Below, piece by piece: positions 17,796 through 25,568 of a stretch of 64,000 bases of DNA. The notes under the pieces are model-generated. The model was not told where the DNA came from, searched no databases, and saw only the letters and a list, made by a program, of their open reading frames with translations. The position numbers and the translations under genes were made by a program. This DNA comes from Phycisphaeraceae bacterium (lineage in GTDB: Bacteria > Planctomycetota > Phycisphaerae > Phycisphaerales > UBA1924). Numbering within the stretch: position 1 is the first letter of the stretch; each line of letters begins with the position of its first letter. The stretch covers positions 1 through 64,000 of the forward strand of contig JAHCJI010000009.1 of assembly GCA_026126305.1 (NCBI GenBank). Direction: 5' to 3'.

Positions 17796-18580
17796 AACCG
17801 CGGCTCGCGGCGCTCGATCATGGCGGCCAGCAGCTCGCCCATGGCGGCGGCGAGGTCGGCGCGGGACATCGCGAGCGCCTGCCGCGCCATGGCGGCGCGG
17901 CGGTCGTGGGGGTCGCGAAGCCACCCGCCGGTCACGATCTCCAGCGTCGGTGGCGGCGGCCCGAAGTGGCGCGCGGCCTGTGCCGTGGCGCGCTCCATGC
18001 GGGCCCACAGCGCGAGCACGCGGGCATCGTCCACCGCCGCGCCATTTCCCGTCGCGGCGTCGAGCATCAGCAGGGCGATGTCGATCGCCAGCGCGGCGTC
18101 CGGATCGTCCTCGGGCGCGTGCTCGCGGGCCCAGGCGATGAACGACCGCGCCGCACGGGCCGCCTCGTCGCCCAGCTCCAACGCGAGCAGGAGCATCTGC
18201 CAGATGCGCAGCTCCAGCCAGCGTTCGTGCGGCCACGACGGCCCGAGCGCCACGTGCAGCCACGCGCCGGCGACGAAGAGCAGCCGCCAATGGCTGATGG
18301 CGCCGCCCGCGCGGTCGACCTCGCACAGCTCCAGGACGCAGCACTCGTTGAAGTCCAGGCCCGCCTCGCCCACGTCGGCGGCCGTTGGCCAGCGCCGCTC
18401 ACGGGGCGCGAGGCGCAGCACGCCCAGGACCCCGGCCGCGCCGTGCCCGTTGTCGGCGTGGGCGATGGCCAAGAGGTCCTCGTCGCTGACGCGCGCGAGC
18501 GTGAGATGCAAGAGCGACTGCACCTCGCCCAGCGGGCCGAGCGGGCCGGGGAATGCCGGGCTGGCGTGGGCGTCGTCCAT
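17792..18580 (-). CDS. Hypothetical soluble protein (262 aa)
   Basis: The ATG at 18580 begins the first natural-looking sequence. Features are a Cys-Glu rich patch (FNECCVLELCEVDRAGG), an aromatic stretch (WRLLFVAGAWLHVALGPSW), then Ala-rich helices to the C-terminus. No signal peptide and no motif I recognise. It faces away from the zinc-ribbon gene at 18671 with a 90-bp gap, so the two may share a divergent promoter region. Codon pattern is typical of the region, which supports a real gene. Confidence 0.65.
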   Translation of the reverse strand: MDDAHASPAFPGPLGPLGEVQSLLHLTLARVSDEDLLAIAHADNGHGAAGVLGVLRLAPRERRWPTAADVGEAGLDFNECCVLELCEVDRAGGAISHWRLLFVAGAWLHVALGPSWPHERWLELRIWQMLLLALELGDEAARAARSFIAWAREHAPEDDPDAALAIDIALLMLDAATGNGAAVDDARVLALWARMERATAQAARHFGPPPPTLEIVTGGWLRDPHDRRAAMARQALAMSRADLAAAMGELLAAMIERREPRF

Positions 18581-18670
18581 GGGCGGAGCGTAGTGGGACG
18601 GAGCGGCGCGGCCCGGCGTTCGAGCACCCAGGCCCGTCGGCACCACCGCCCGACCCCACTACCCTCCGCC

Positions 18671-19213
18671 ATGCCCAGCGCACCGAGCCAGCCCGCCGCG
18701 ACGATGCGTCAGAGGGTTGCACGGCACTTTGCCGTCGACGAGGCGTTGCCCATCGCCGTGCGCCGGCCCATGCGTCGTCTGGTGCTCGTGAAGCTTGGCC
18801 TGCCGTGCGCCATCCTGTTCCTCTTCTTCCTCGAACTGCAGGGCATCGTCTCTCCGATCCGCGTAGCGTGGGTCTTCCTGGCGGCGGGCGTTGGCGTGTT
18901 CTTCGCCTGGCTCCTCGAGGGCTCGGCCAAGAGCGCTCTCCGCCGCGCCATAGCCAACGACCACCTGCTCTGCCCCGCCTGCACCTACGACCTGCGCTCC
19001 CTCGCCGAGGAAGGCGCCTGCCCCGAGTGCGGCCGGGCCTGCGAGCACGCCGCCGTGCGGGCGCAGTGGCTCGACGCCCAGCGGCGCTTCAAGCGCCACT
19101 TGCGCGCCCGGCCCGCCGCGGCGCCCCACGCCCCGGCCGCGCCCGGGCCCCAGCACGCCCCGCCGCCGGCCGCGGCACTGGGGGGGCAGGACCCGGGCGA
19201 TTCGCCCCGGTGA
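18671..19213 (+). CDS. Membrane zinc-ribbon protein
   Basis: A protein of 180 residues. Two adjacent membrane helices (~36-55 LVLVKLGLPCAILFLFFLELQ and ~60-80 RVAWVFLAAGVGVFFAWLL) are followed by a cytoplasmic zinc ribbon with two CxxC pairs (LLCPACTYDLR...GACPECGRA). A Pro/Ala-rich tail ends the protein. Small membrane proteins ending in CPxCxYDLR...CPECG are abundant in Phycisphaerae; their role is unknown. It lies among relics of the same domain (17675-17770, 19343-19401) and a second intact member (19517-20320). Confidence 0.75.
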   Translation: MPSAPSQPAATMRQRVARHFAVDEALPIAVRRPMRRLVLVKLGLPCAILFLFFLELQGIVSPIRVAWVFLAAGVGVFFAWLLEGSAKSALRRAIANDHLLCPACTYDLRSLAEEGACPECGRACEHAAVRAQWLDAQRRFKRHLRARPAAAPHAPAAPGPQHAPPPAAALGGQDPGDSPR

Positions 19214-19342
19214 CGGCCCGGATCGTTCCGGTCCGAGGCGCTCCCCCCGTCCGAGCCCGCAGCGCAAGCGAGGCGGTCTTCGTCAGAATGGAGAACCCAC
19301 TCGCTCGCGATGCACGCTCGGACGGGGGCGCTGGCGCGGCCG

Positions 19343-19401
19343 CACGGCTACGAACGGGGCGGGCTGGATCCCGGCGCGGCGTGCCCGGAGTGTGGGGTGG
19401 G
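19343..19401 (+). pseudogene. Second zinc-ribbon tail relic
   Basis: The frame reads HGYERGGLDPGAACPECGVG, closely matching the tail of the intact protein ending at 20320 (CGYDRAGLDAGAACPECGAG). It lacks a start and the first Cys pair. The DNA 19402-19516 that follows is GC-rich and partly repetitive (GGGCAATGGGCAGTGGGC) without a convincing gene. This is a degraded duplicate in the 303-bp gap between two zinc-ribbon genes. Confidence 0.65.
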
Positions 19402-19516
19402 CGGGGCAATGGGCAGTGGGCATGAGGCAATGGGGCGGAGGGCAACGGCGATGGGGATTCGCCAACTGGCACTCGGGGGGGAGGGGATGCGGCCCGCCGC
19501 CCGATACCATCGCCCC

Positions 19517-20320
19517 ATGCCGCCGCGCCGGGCCATCCGCACCGTGCTCGCCTCCGCCCTGCTGGGGGCGCTCGCGACGGTTCTTACGTCGTGGGCGATC
19601 CAGGCGAAGCATGGCTGGCCGCTCGTGGTCGAGCGATCCCGGCTCAGGGGATGGCAACACGTCGAGGCCGGGGGCGGCGCGCCGCTGGATCCCAGCGTCC
19701 GGCTCAGCGAACGCCGCTGGCGGTCCGTTCGCCGCTTGCCCCCCGAGCACGCTTGGGCCGCGTCGGCCGAGCCATTCAACATCCATCTCGCCTGGACGCG
19801 CTCGCCGGGTTGGCGCGGCCGCCGAGAGATGGTGATGTTCAAGCGAGGGCCGGGCACGGGGGTCGACATGGGCGCCGAGCAACTCGTGCTGCTGGACGCC
19901 GGATGGCCGCTGCCCGCGATGTCGCTGGCGTCGTACACGGCCCTCTACCGGACGCCCGGGGCCTGGCAAGCGCCCACCCACTCGCCGCCCTTCTCGCTGC
20001 ACGGTGGCGTCGGGGTCATCCCATGGATCGACCGGCGGAACCAGCCAAGGCACGCGAACCCTCCGAACACGGACCCCCTGGACCGCTTTGCCCTCCCCCT
20101 GCTCCCGATCTGGCCCGGCTTCCTTCTCAATACATGCTTCTACGCCATTCTTACGTTCGCCCTCATCCGAACCCCGCGACTGGCACTCCGGGCCCGGCGT
20201 CGCCGGCGCGGGCGGTGCAAGCGGTGCGGGTACGACCGGGCGGGGCTCGATGCGGGGGCGGCGTGCCCGGAGTGCGGGGCGGGCGCGCCGGCGCGGCGAT
20301 CTCGCGCGGAAGTCGCGTGA
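19517..20320 (+). CDS. Membrane protein with C-terminal zinc ribbon (267 aa)
   Basis: An N-terminal helix (RTVLASALLGALATVLTSWAIQ) acts as signal or anchor. A ~170-residue extracytoplasmic domain rich in Trp/Arg follows, then a second membrane helix (~212-232, IWPGFLLNTCFYAILTFALI). The C-terminal tail holds a zinc ribbon with CKRCGYDRAGL...ACPECG. The two-helix-plus-ribbon layout is a common planctomycete type of unknown function. Start ATG at 19517 is the first that gives the signal helix. Confidence 0.72.
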   Translation: MPPRRAIRTVLASALLGALATVLTSWAIQAKHGWPLVVERSRLRGWQHVEAGGGAPLDPSVRLSERRWRSVRRLPPEHAWAASAEPFNIHLAWTRSPGWRGRREMVMFKRGPGTGVDMGAEQLVLLDAGWPLPAMSLASYTALYRTPGAWQAPTHSPPFSLHGGVGVIPWIDRRNQPRHANPPNTDPLDRFALPLLPIWPGFLLNTCFYAILTFALIRTPRLALRARRRRRGRCKRCGYDRAGLDAGAACPECGAGAPARRSRAEVA

Positions 20321-20562
20321 GCGCTCCTTTCCCTCCCCCGCCGCCGGCGGGGCCACTCCGTGGAGGGTTCAAGAGAGTGGCCCGCCAAGCGCAGCGCGGG
20401 CGGGTCGGAGGGGGGCGAGCGGAGCGAGCGTCGAGGGAGGCCCCCCGCGAGCGTGCCTCCATGGACGCGTGGCCAACGCCCCCCTCCGACCTGGGAAGAC
20501 CTGGGCCACCTCCACCGCCCGGGGCGGGGGAGGGAAGTCGAGCCACGGCGCCCGGGCAGCGC

Positions 20563-20740
20563 CGATCGCCGCGCGATCCTCGTCGTTCGGCCCGCGATCG
20601 TCGGCGTTCGGGCCCGGAACGCCCTCGTTCGCCGCGCGATCGTCGTGGGTCGCACGCCGATCGTCGTGATTCGCGCGCCGAACGTCGCGGTTCGCGGCCC
20701 GATCGTCGTGATTCGGCGCGTGATCCACGATGATCGGCGG
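20563..20740. repeat. Array A: seven 21-bp tandem units with inverted end
   Basis: Seven contiguous units of exactly 21 bp run from 20574 to 20720, consensus start CGATCGTCGTGATTCG followed by a variable GC-only pentamer. An 11-bp partial unit lies just before (20563). After the last unit, 20721-20740 reads TGATCCACGATGATCGG, an approximate inverted copy of the unit core. There are no spacers. The array lies in the 600-bp gap 20321-20920, which otherwise shows no gene, and ends about 180 bp before the FN3-paralogue start. Translation in any frame gives a 7-residue Arg-rich repeat, which I regard as incidental. Confidence 0.85.
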
Positions 20741-20920
20741 AGGGATCGCCCCGCCCGGGGCCGAAAAAGCGTGGTTTTTGCTTGGTTTCTTGTGGATCGC
20801 CCCAAAAACTGCGAGGTTCCCCAGCATTTCGGCTCAAGCCCCGTCGCCCAGCGGCCGATGCTGGTGGCGTGGGCCCCGGCCGCCGGTGGGCGGCGGCTGC
20901 TGCGCCCGGAGGATCGCGCG

Positions 20921-21616
20921 ATGCGCCTGCCGAGCTCGAAGGTCGGGAAGCTGGAATACCTGGAACAGCGCGTGGACCGGTGGGACGCCGACCCGGCCGC
21001 CGTCGGCCTGGCGTCCGGGCAATCGGCCGCGGCGGTGCAGAGCACGCAACAGGCCCGGGCCGCCTACGACGCCATGCTGGCCGCACGCCGCCACGCCCAG
21101 GCCATGCACGACGCGTGGCTGGGGGCCATCAAAAAAGCCGAGGGCGACGGGCGAAGCTGCCTGCGCTCCATCGTCACATTCGCCAGGAACAGCCCCCAGC
21201 CGGATATTATATACGCCAGGGCCAGCGTCGAGCCGCCGCGTGACAAGGCCCCGCTGGGCCGGCCGCCGACGCCGCCGGCGCTCAAGATCACCCTGGACAC
21301 CCAGGGCCGGGCGAACCTGGCATGGGGCGGGACGCGGCACGGCGGCACGGTCTTCACCGTGCAGCGCCGGACGACCGGCGTCGATCATACGATCGGCCCG
21401 TGGGAAACCATCGCCACCGTGTCCGAACGCAAGTTTGTTGACCAGGCCACGCCCAGCGGCGTGCTGAATGTAATGTACCGCGTCCGCGGCCAGCGCGTGG
21501 GCGGGGCGAGCGCGTACACCTTACCCCTCACGCTGCCGCTGGGGTCGGCCGGGCCGCAGGCGAGCGTGGCGGGCGCGATCGGGCCCGTGCGGACCAGCGG
21601 CAAGGACGCGGGCTAG
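20921..21616 (+). CDS. Helical + FN3-like protein, paralogue 1
   Basis: A protein of 231 residues from the ATG at 20921 (GGAGG at 20908-20912, spacing 8). The N-terminal ~95 residues are helical (KVGKLEYLEQRVDRWDADPAAVGL, then Ala-rich). A Pro-rich linker leads to an FN3-like beta domain (~115-205) with TVFTVQRRTT, PWETIATVSERKFVDQATPSG and YRVRGQRVGGASAY. No signal peptide or membrane helix. It aligns end to end with the gene at 24711-25466 and, more weakly, 52642-53349. Function unknown; the fold suggests protein-protein binding. Confidence 0.8.
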   Translation: MRLPSSKVGKLEYLEQRVDRWDADPAAVGLASGQSAAAVQSTQQARAAYDAMLAARRHAQAMHDAWLGAIKKAEGDGRSCLRSIVTFARNSPQPDIIYARASVEPPRDKAPLGRPPTPPALKITLDTQGRANLAWGGTRHGGTVFTVQRRTTGVDHTIGPWETIATVSERKFVDQATPSGVLNVMYRVRGQRVGGASAYTLPLTLPLGSAGPQASVAGAIGPVRTSGKDAG

Positions 21617-21654
21617 CCGCGGCCGGGCCGCCCCCTGCCCCGTCCGGTTCGCCC

Positions 21655-21729
21655 GATGCCGGTCGCCGAGCGCCCGGTGCCGGTCGCCGAGCGCCGGATG
21701 CCGGTCGCCGGTGGCCCGGTGCGCCCGAG
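21655..21729. repeat. Array D: three 21-bp tandem units
   Basis: Three contiguous 21-bp units (21655-21675, 21676-21696, 21697-21717) share the core TGCCGGTCGCCGAGCGCC, with a partial fourth following. The array fills much of the 174-bp gap between FN3 paralogue 1 and sucC. It has the same period as arrays A, B and C but another sequence. Confidence 0.75.
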
Positions 21730-21790
21730 CGGCCCGCCCTTGTCCTACGCTGACCGCGTCCTTGTCCACCCCCGCACGGAGACGCCCGCG

Positions 21791-23005
21791 ATGAAGATCC
21801 ACGAGTACCAGGCCCGCGACATCCTCAGCCAGGCGGGCGTGCCCGTGCCCGCGGCGGTCACCATCGACTCCTTCGAGCAGGCCGCCGGTGCCTTCAAGGA
21901 CGTGACGCGCGACTTGGCCCCCAACGGGGCCGGCCAGAAGCTGGCCGTCGTCAAGGCCCAGGTCCACGCCGGCGGGCGGGGCAAGGCGGGGTTTGTCAAG
22001 CTGGTCAAGACGCCCGAGGAGGCCAGCGAGGCCGCGCGGTTCATGCTCAGCAACAGGATGGTCAGCGTCCAGACGGGCCCCCAGGGGCTCGAGGTCACCA
22101 GGCTGCTCGTCGCCGCGGGCGTGGACATCGAGAAGGAGTACTACCTGGCCATCACCACCGACCGCAAGACGCGCCGGCACGTGCTGATCGCCTCCAGCGA
22201 GGGCGGGGTCGAGATCGAGAAGGTGGCCGAGGAGAACCCCCAGGCCATCGTGCGTGAGCCGCTGCACCCGTTGCTGGGCCTCCAGCCCTTCCAGGCCCGC
22301 AAGGTCGCGTTCGAGCTTGGCTTCACCGGCAAGCAGGTGAACCAGGCCGTCAAGATCATGCTGGCCCTGGCCCGGGTCTTCCTCGAGAAGGACTGCACCA
22401 TCGCCGAGATCAACCCCCTGATCGTCACGCCCGCCAGCGACGACCACCCCGACGGGCAGGTGCTGGCCATCGACGCCAAGTTCAACTTCGACGACAACGC
22501 CCTCTTTCGCCACAAGGACCTCCAAGGGATGTTCGACCCCACCGAGGAGAACCCGTCGGAGCTCCGAGCGCAGCGCATGGGCCTGAGTTACATCGCCCTG
22601 GACGGCAACATCGGCTGCCTGGTCAACGGCGCGGGCCTGGCGATGGCCACGATGGACACGATCGCGCTCGAGGGCGGCACGCCGGCCAACTTCCTCGATG
22701 TCGGCGGCAGCGCCAGCGAGGAGGCGGTGACCGAGGCCTTCCGCATCATCCTGGACGACAAAGCCGTCAAGGGCGTGCTGGTCAACATCTTCGGGGGCAT
22801 CATGGACTGCGCCGTCATCGCCCAGGGCATCGTCAACGCCGCCAGCGAGATCGGCTTCACCGTGCCGTTGGTGGTGCGCCTGGAAGGCACCAACGTCCAG
22901 GCGGGGCGAAAGATCCTCGAGAACGCCAGCGCCAAGCTGCCCACGCTCCAGGCGGCCAAGGACCTGGGCGACGCGGCCAGGAAGGTCGCCGCCGCGGTGG
23001 CCTGA
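21791..23005 (+). CDS. sucC: Succinyl-CoA ligase [ADP/GDP-forming], beta subunit
   Basis: A protein of 404 residues, normal for SucC. It starts MKIHEYQARDILSQAGVPVP (ATP-grasp N-terminus) and carries VVKAQVHAGGRGKAGFVKL, AEINPLIVT, DAKFNFDDNALFRH, IGCLVNGAGLAMATMD, FLDVGGSAS and ILVNIFGGI-type motifs. With SucD it makes ATP or GTP from succinyl-CoA in the TCA cycle. sucD is not adjacent, which is unusual. Instead a HisN-like phosphatase gene follows after 3 bp. The ATG at 21791 is the family start. Confidence 0.96.
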   Translation: MKIHEYQARDILSQAGVPVPAAVTIDSFEQAAGAFKDVTRDLAPNGAGQKLAVVKAQVHAGGRGKAGFVKLVKTPEEASEAARFMLSNRMVSVQTGPQGLEVTRLLVAAGVDIEKEYYLAITTDRKTRRHVLIASSEGGVEIEKVAEENPQAIVREPLHPLLGLQPFQARKVAFELGFTGKQVNQAVKIMLALARVFLEKDCTIAEINPLIVTPASDDHPDGQVLAIDAKFNFDDNALFRHKDLQGMFDPTEENPSELRAQRMGLSYIALDGNIGCLVNGAGLAMATMDTIALEGGTPANFLDVGGSASEEAVTEAFRIILDDKAVKGVLVNIFGGIMDCAVIAQGIVNAASEIGFTVPLVVRLEGTNVQAGRKILENASAKLPTLQAAKDLGDAARKVAAAVA

Positions 23006-23008
23006 GCC

Positions 23009-23857
23009 ATGCCCGGGCCCTTCGCCAACGTCGAGCGCGAGGTCATGGACCGCCTCGGGCTGGCCCTGGAGGCCGCCCGCGCCGCGGGGGGCGTCACGCT
23101 CCAGTTCTTCCAGGGCGACCGGCTGGGCACCACCACCAAGGCCGACGGCAGCCCCGTGACCGAGGCCGACACCGGCGCCGAGCGCGTGCTCCGCGCCGCC
23201 ATCGAAGAGGCCTTCCCCGAGGACGCCATCCTCGGCGAGGAGTACGGCCCGTCGGCGGGCCGGGGCGGCGAGGGCGGCTACCGCTGGATCCTCGACCCCA
23301 TCGACGGCACGGTGAGCTTCGTCCACGGCGTGCCGCTCTACGGCACCCTCGTGGGCGTCTTCCGGGGCGACAGCCCCATCGCCGGGGTCGTCCACATGCC
23401 CGCCCTCAGCGAGACCGTGTACGCGGCCCGGGGCGGGGGGGCCTGGTGGATCCCCGGGCCCGGGCAGGACGCCCGCCCCGCGGGCCTGAGCGCCACCTGC
23501 GACCTCTCGGCGGCCACGCTGGTGACCACCGGCCTGGAATACTTCCACCAGGCGGGCGAGCCGGACGCCTACGCCCGCGTCGCCGCCGCGTGCAAGCGGC
23601 TGCGCGGCTGGAGCGACTGCTACGCCCACGTGCTGCTGGCCACCGGCCGCTGCGACGGCGTGGTCGAGCCGGTGGTCAAGCCCTGGGACATCGCCCCCAT
23701 GGCCTGCATCCTGGCCGAGCTGGGCGGGCACCTGACCGACTGGCAAGGCGTCCCGCGCATCGACGCCGGCCACGCCATCGCCACCAACGCCCACCTCAAG
23801 GCGGCGCTGCTGGGCGTGCTGGCCAGTGGGGACGAGGCATCGGGCATCGGGCACTAG
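23009..23857 (+). CDS. Inositol-monophosphatase-family phosphatase, HisN-like
   Basis: A protein of 282 residues of the Mg-dependent, Li-sensitive phosphatase superfamily. Metal-binding motifs are visible: GEEYG, WILDPIDGTVSFVHG and WDIAPMACILAELGG; PVTEADTGAER precedes them. HisN-type histidinol-phosphatases and IMPases share these motifs, and LDPIDGTxxF plus the W-S-D-C-Y segment lean to the HisN-like branch. The exact substrate cannot be fixed from sequence. It begins 3 bp after sucC. Its last seven codons are made of the heptamer repeat at 23836-23912. Confidence 0.88.
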   Translation: MPGPFANVEREVMDRLGLALEAARAAGGVTLQFFQGDRLGTTTKADGSPVTEADTGAERVLRAAIEEAFPEDAILGEEYGPSAGRGGEGGYRWILDPIDGTVSFVHGVPLYGTLVGVFRGDSPIAGVVHMPALSETVYAARGGGAWWIPGPGQDARPAGLSATCDLSAATLVTTGLEYFHQAGEPDAYARVAAACKRLRGWSDCYAHVLLATGRCDGVVEPVVKPWDIAPMACILAELGGHLTDWQGVPRIDAGHAIATNAHLKAALLGVLASGDEASGIGH

Positions 23858-23912
23858 GCATCGGCAAGGCGGGATCCGGCATCCGGCATCGGGCACCCGG
23901 CATTGGCAAGGG
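23836..23912. repeat. Heptamer tandem repeat (GGCATCG-type), 11 units
   Basis: Eleven contiguous 7-bp units, mostly GGCATCG or one-base variants (GGCATCC, GGCACTA, GGCATTG), with two GCAAGG-type units at regular places. The array covers the last codons and stop of the phosphatase gene and runs into the intergenic DNA. Seven is one third of the 21-bp period of the nearby arrays. The rest of 23913-24022 shows no gene. Confidence 0.8.
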
Positions 23913-24022
23913 GCCGCGAGCCCTGGGCCACGGGCCCATATCGAGCCCACCCGGCCGGGTCCGCGGGCACCCCGCCCGAGCACCCGCATAGAATGCGAAA
24001 AGGCGGGATCGGGGGGCAAAGC

Positions 24023-24217
24023 CGCGTGATTGGGGAACAAAATCGCGTGATGGCGCTCTCCAATCACGCGATTGTGCTCCCCAATCACGCGATTGTGCTC
24101 CCCAATCACGCGATTGTGCTCTCCAATCACGCGATTGTGCTCCCCAATCACGCGATTGTGCTCCCCAATCACGCGATTGTGCTCTCCAATCACGCGATTT
24201 TGTTCCCCGATCACGCG
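24023..24217. repeat. Array B: 21-bp repeat array with 29-bp terminal inverted repeats
   Basis: Seven direct units of 21 bp (24061-24207) share the core CAATCACGCGATTGTGCTCC. At the left, 24023-24051 (CGCGTGATTGGGGAACAAAA, continuing ATCGCGTGAT) is the reverse complement of 24189-24217 with a single mismatch in 29. The end of the unit alternates CTCCC, CTCCC, CTCTC, giving a higher-order 63-bp period. There are no spacers and no cas genes, so this is not CRISPR. As single-stranded DNA or RNA it would form a long hairpin. No gene is recognisable here, although the repeat leaves frames open on both strands. Confidence 0.9.
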
Positions 24218-24221
24218 TTGG

Positions 24222-24710
24222 CAAGGCGGGCCCATGGTCCCAGAACCCCCCGCCCATCAGGGTTGGCGCCCCATCGTTGCCCCTGATCTGGCGACGCCAG
24301 CCCGTGCCACCGGCCTGGGCCTGCCGGGGTCGGTGCCCTCGGATCGTGCCCAAGGCGGAAAACACCGACCCGCGACGACGCGGGCCGGTGGCAGGGGCGT
24401 GTGGCCCCCCAGGTCCCATGGGCCATGGGGCGCGGGCCCCGGTGGCCGCTGGCCCGGCCGGGCCACCGGCACGGCCGCGGGTCCGCCGTCGTGGGGCCGG
24501 GCTTGAAGATCCATTGCAGTCGGGCCCGGGTCGGGCCGATGCATCCCGTGGCGGGGGGCTTGGGCGCGTGCCCGGGCCTCGGACGCCGAGGAATCCGCCC
24601 CCCCCGTCGCCCCCCGTCGCCCGGCTCGCGCCCGGCGCCCGGGCCCGCGGCGGGTTGGGGGCCACACGCCCGGGGGGCCGCGGCCGGCCCGGGCAGAAAG
24701 CGGGTGCTTT
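24222..24710. other. Extremely GC-rich gene-free stretch with large hairpins
   Basis: About 490 bp without a supportable gene before FN3 paralogue 2. It contains a 9-bp inverted repeat (GGGTCGGTG 24327-24335 and CACCGACCC 24363-24371) and a perfect 16-bp palindrome TGGCCCGGCCGGGCCA at 24450-24465. It may be a structured leader or just slippage-prone GC-rich DNA. I see no clear promoter. Confidence 0.5.
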
Positions 24711-25466
24711 ATGGCACAGAACAGTTCAACCGTCCCCGGTGGGGACCGCGAATCGCTGGAATTCACCGAGCAGCGGCTGGCCGCGTGGGCGGCCAACCCG
24801 GCGGCCATCGGCCTGACGGCCGGCGACGTGGCCCAGCTGGCCACACGGACCACCGTGGCCCGCCAGTCGCTGACGGCCCGCACCGAGGCGGTCAACACCG
24901 CCAAGGCCGCCACGGTGGTGTGGCACGAGGCGGCCGGCAGCAACCGCGGCCTGGCCCGGGAGCTGGTCCGCAAGATCCGCTTCTTTGCGCTCGAGTCGCC
25001 CAACCCCGCGGCGGTGTACGCCGCGGCCCAGATCCCCCCGCCCAAGCCCCCCCAGCCGCTGCCGGTGCCCGGGGTGCCCACGGGCCTGCGCGTGGGGCTG
25101 GACACCCAGGGCCGGGCCGTGGTGCGCTTCAAGGCCAGCCGCTTTGGCGGCACGGTCTTCAAGGTGCAGCGCCGCACCACCACCGTCCAGGGCCAGACCG
25201 GGCCGTGGGTGGACGTGGGCACGGTGCTCGAACGCGAGTTCGTCGACAACGCCACGCCCAGCGGCATGGCGTCGGTGGGCTACCGCGTGCGGGGCGAACG
25301 CCCCGCGGGCGTGAGCGCCTTCTCGCTGCCCACCACGCTGGTGATCGGCGCGGGGGGCAACCAGACCCAGGCGGCCCCCGCCCGGGCCGCCGAGGCCGAA
25401 CCGTCCGGCTCGGACATCGCCGGGGCCATCGCCCCGCCCAAGCCCAGCGGCAAGCAAGCCAGCTGA
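24711..25466 (+). CDS. Helical + FN3-like protein, paralogue 2
   Basis: A protein of 251 residues. Helical N-terminal half (EFTEQRLAAWAANPAAIGL, then Ala/Thr-rich helices to ~105), Pro-rich linker (PPPKPPQPLPVPGVP), FN3-like domain (~118-210) with GGTVFKVQRRTT, PWVDVGTVLEREFVDNATPSG and YRVRGERPAGVSAFS, and an Ala/Pro tail. Close paralogue of 20921-21616 through both halves: the same VGL/IGL helix, same KVQRRTT and YRVRG motifs, and a similar G-A-I-x-P-x-x-S-G-K C-terminus. No export signal. Related helical-plus-FN3 proteins occur in several phyla but I know of no assigned function. Confidence 0.82.
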   Translation: MAQNSSTVPGGDRESLEFTEQRLAAWAANPAAIGLTAGDVAQLATRTTVARQSLTARTEAVNTAKAATVVWHEAAGSNRGLARELVRKIRFFALESPNPAAVYAAAQIPPPKPPQPLPVPGVPTGLRVGLDTQGRAVVRFKASRFGGTVFKVQRRTTTVQGQTGPWVDVGTVLEREFVDNATPSGMASVGYRVRGERPAGVSAFSLPTTLVIGAGGNQTQAAPARAAEAEPSGSDIAGAIAPPKPSGKQAS

Positions 25467-25568
25467 GGCCCACGCCCTTTTACCCAACCCCAACGCCCGG
25501 CGGCCCATGGCCGACAACCATGGCCGCCGGGTCACCCTCTGGGCCGGGAAACGTCGATACTGTTGCCC

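Noticed and set aside
24023..24217. CRISPR array
   Set aside because: Units are directly joined with no spacers, there are no cas genes and the ends are inverted. The same holds for 20563-20740 and 50594-50813.
21521..24235. Very long open frame (904 codons) on the minus strand opposite sucC and the phosphatase gene
   Set aside because: It is the antisense of two well-recognised genes in GC-rich DNA; the product is Gly/Val/His-rich without any family, and part of it is the 21-bp array read as 7-residue repeats.
23903..24286. Short repeat proteins encoded by array B (7-residue periods in both strands)
   Set aside because: The 21-bp period keeps all frames open by arithmetic; no ribosome site and no natural codon pattern.
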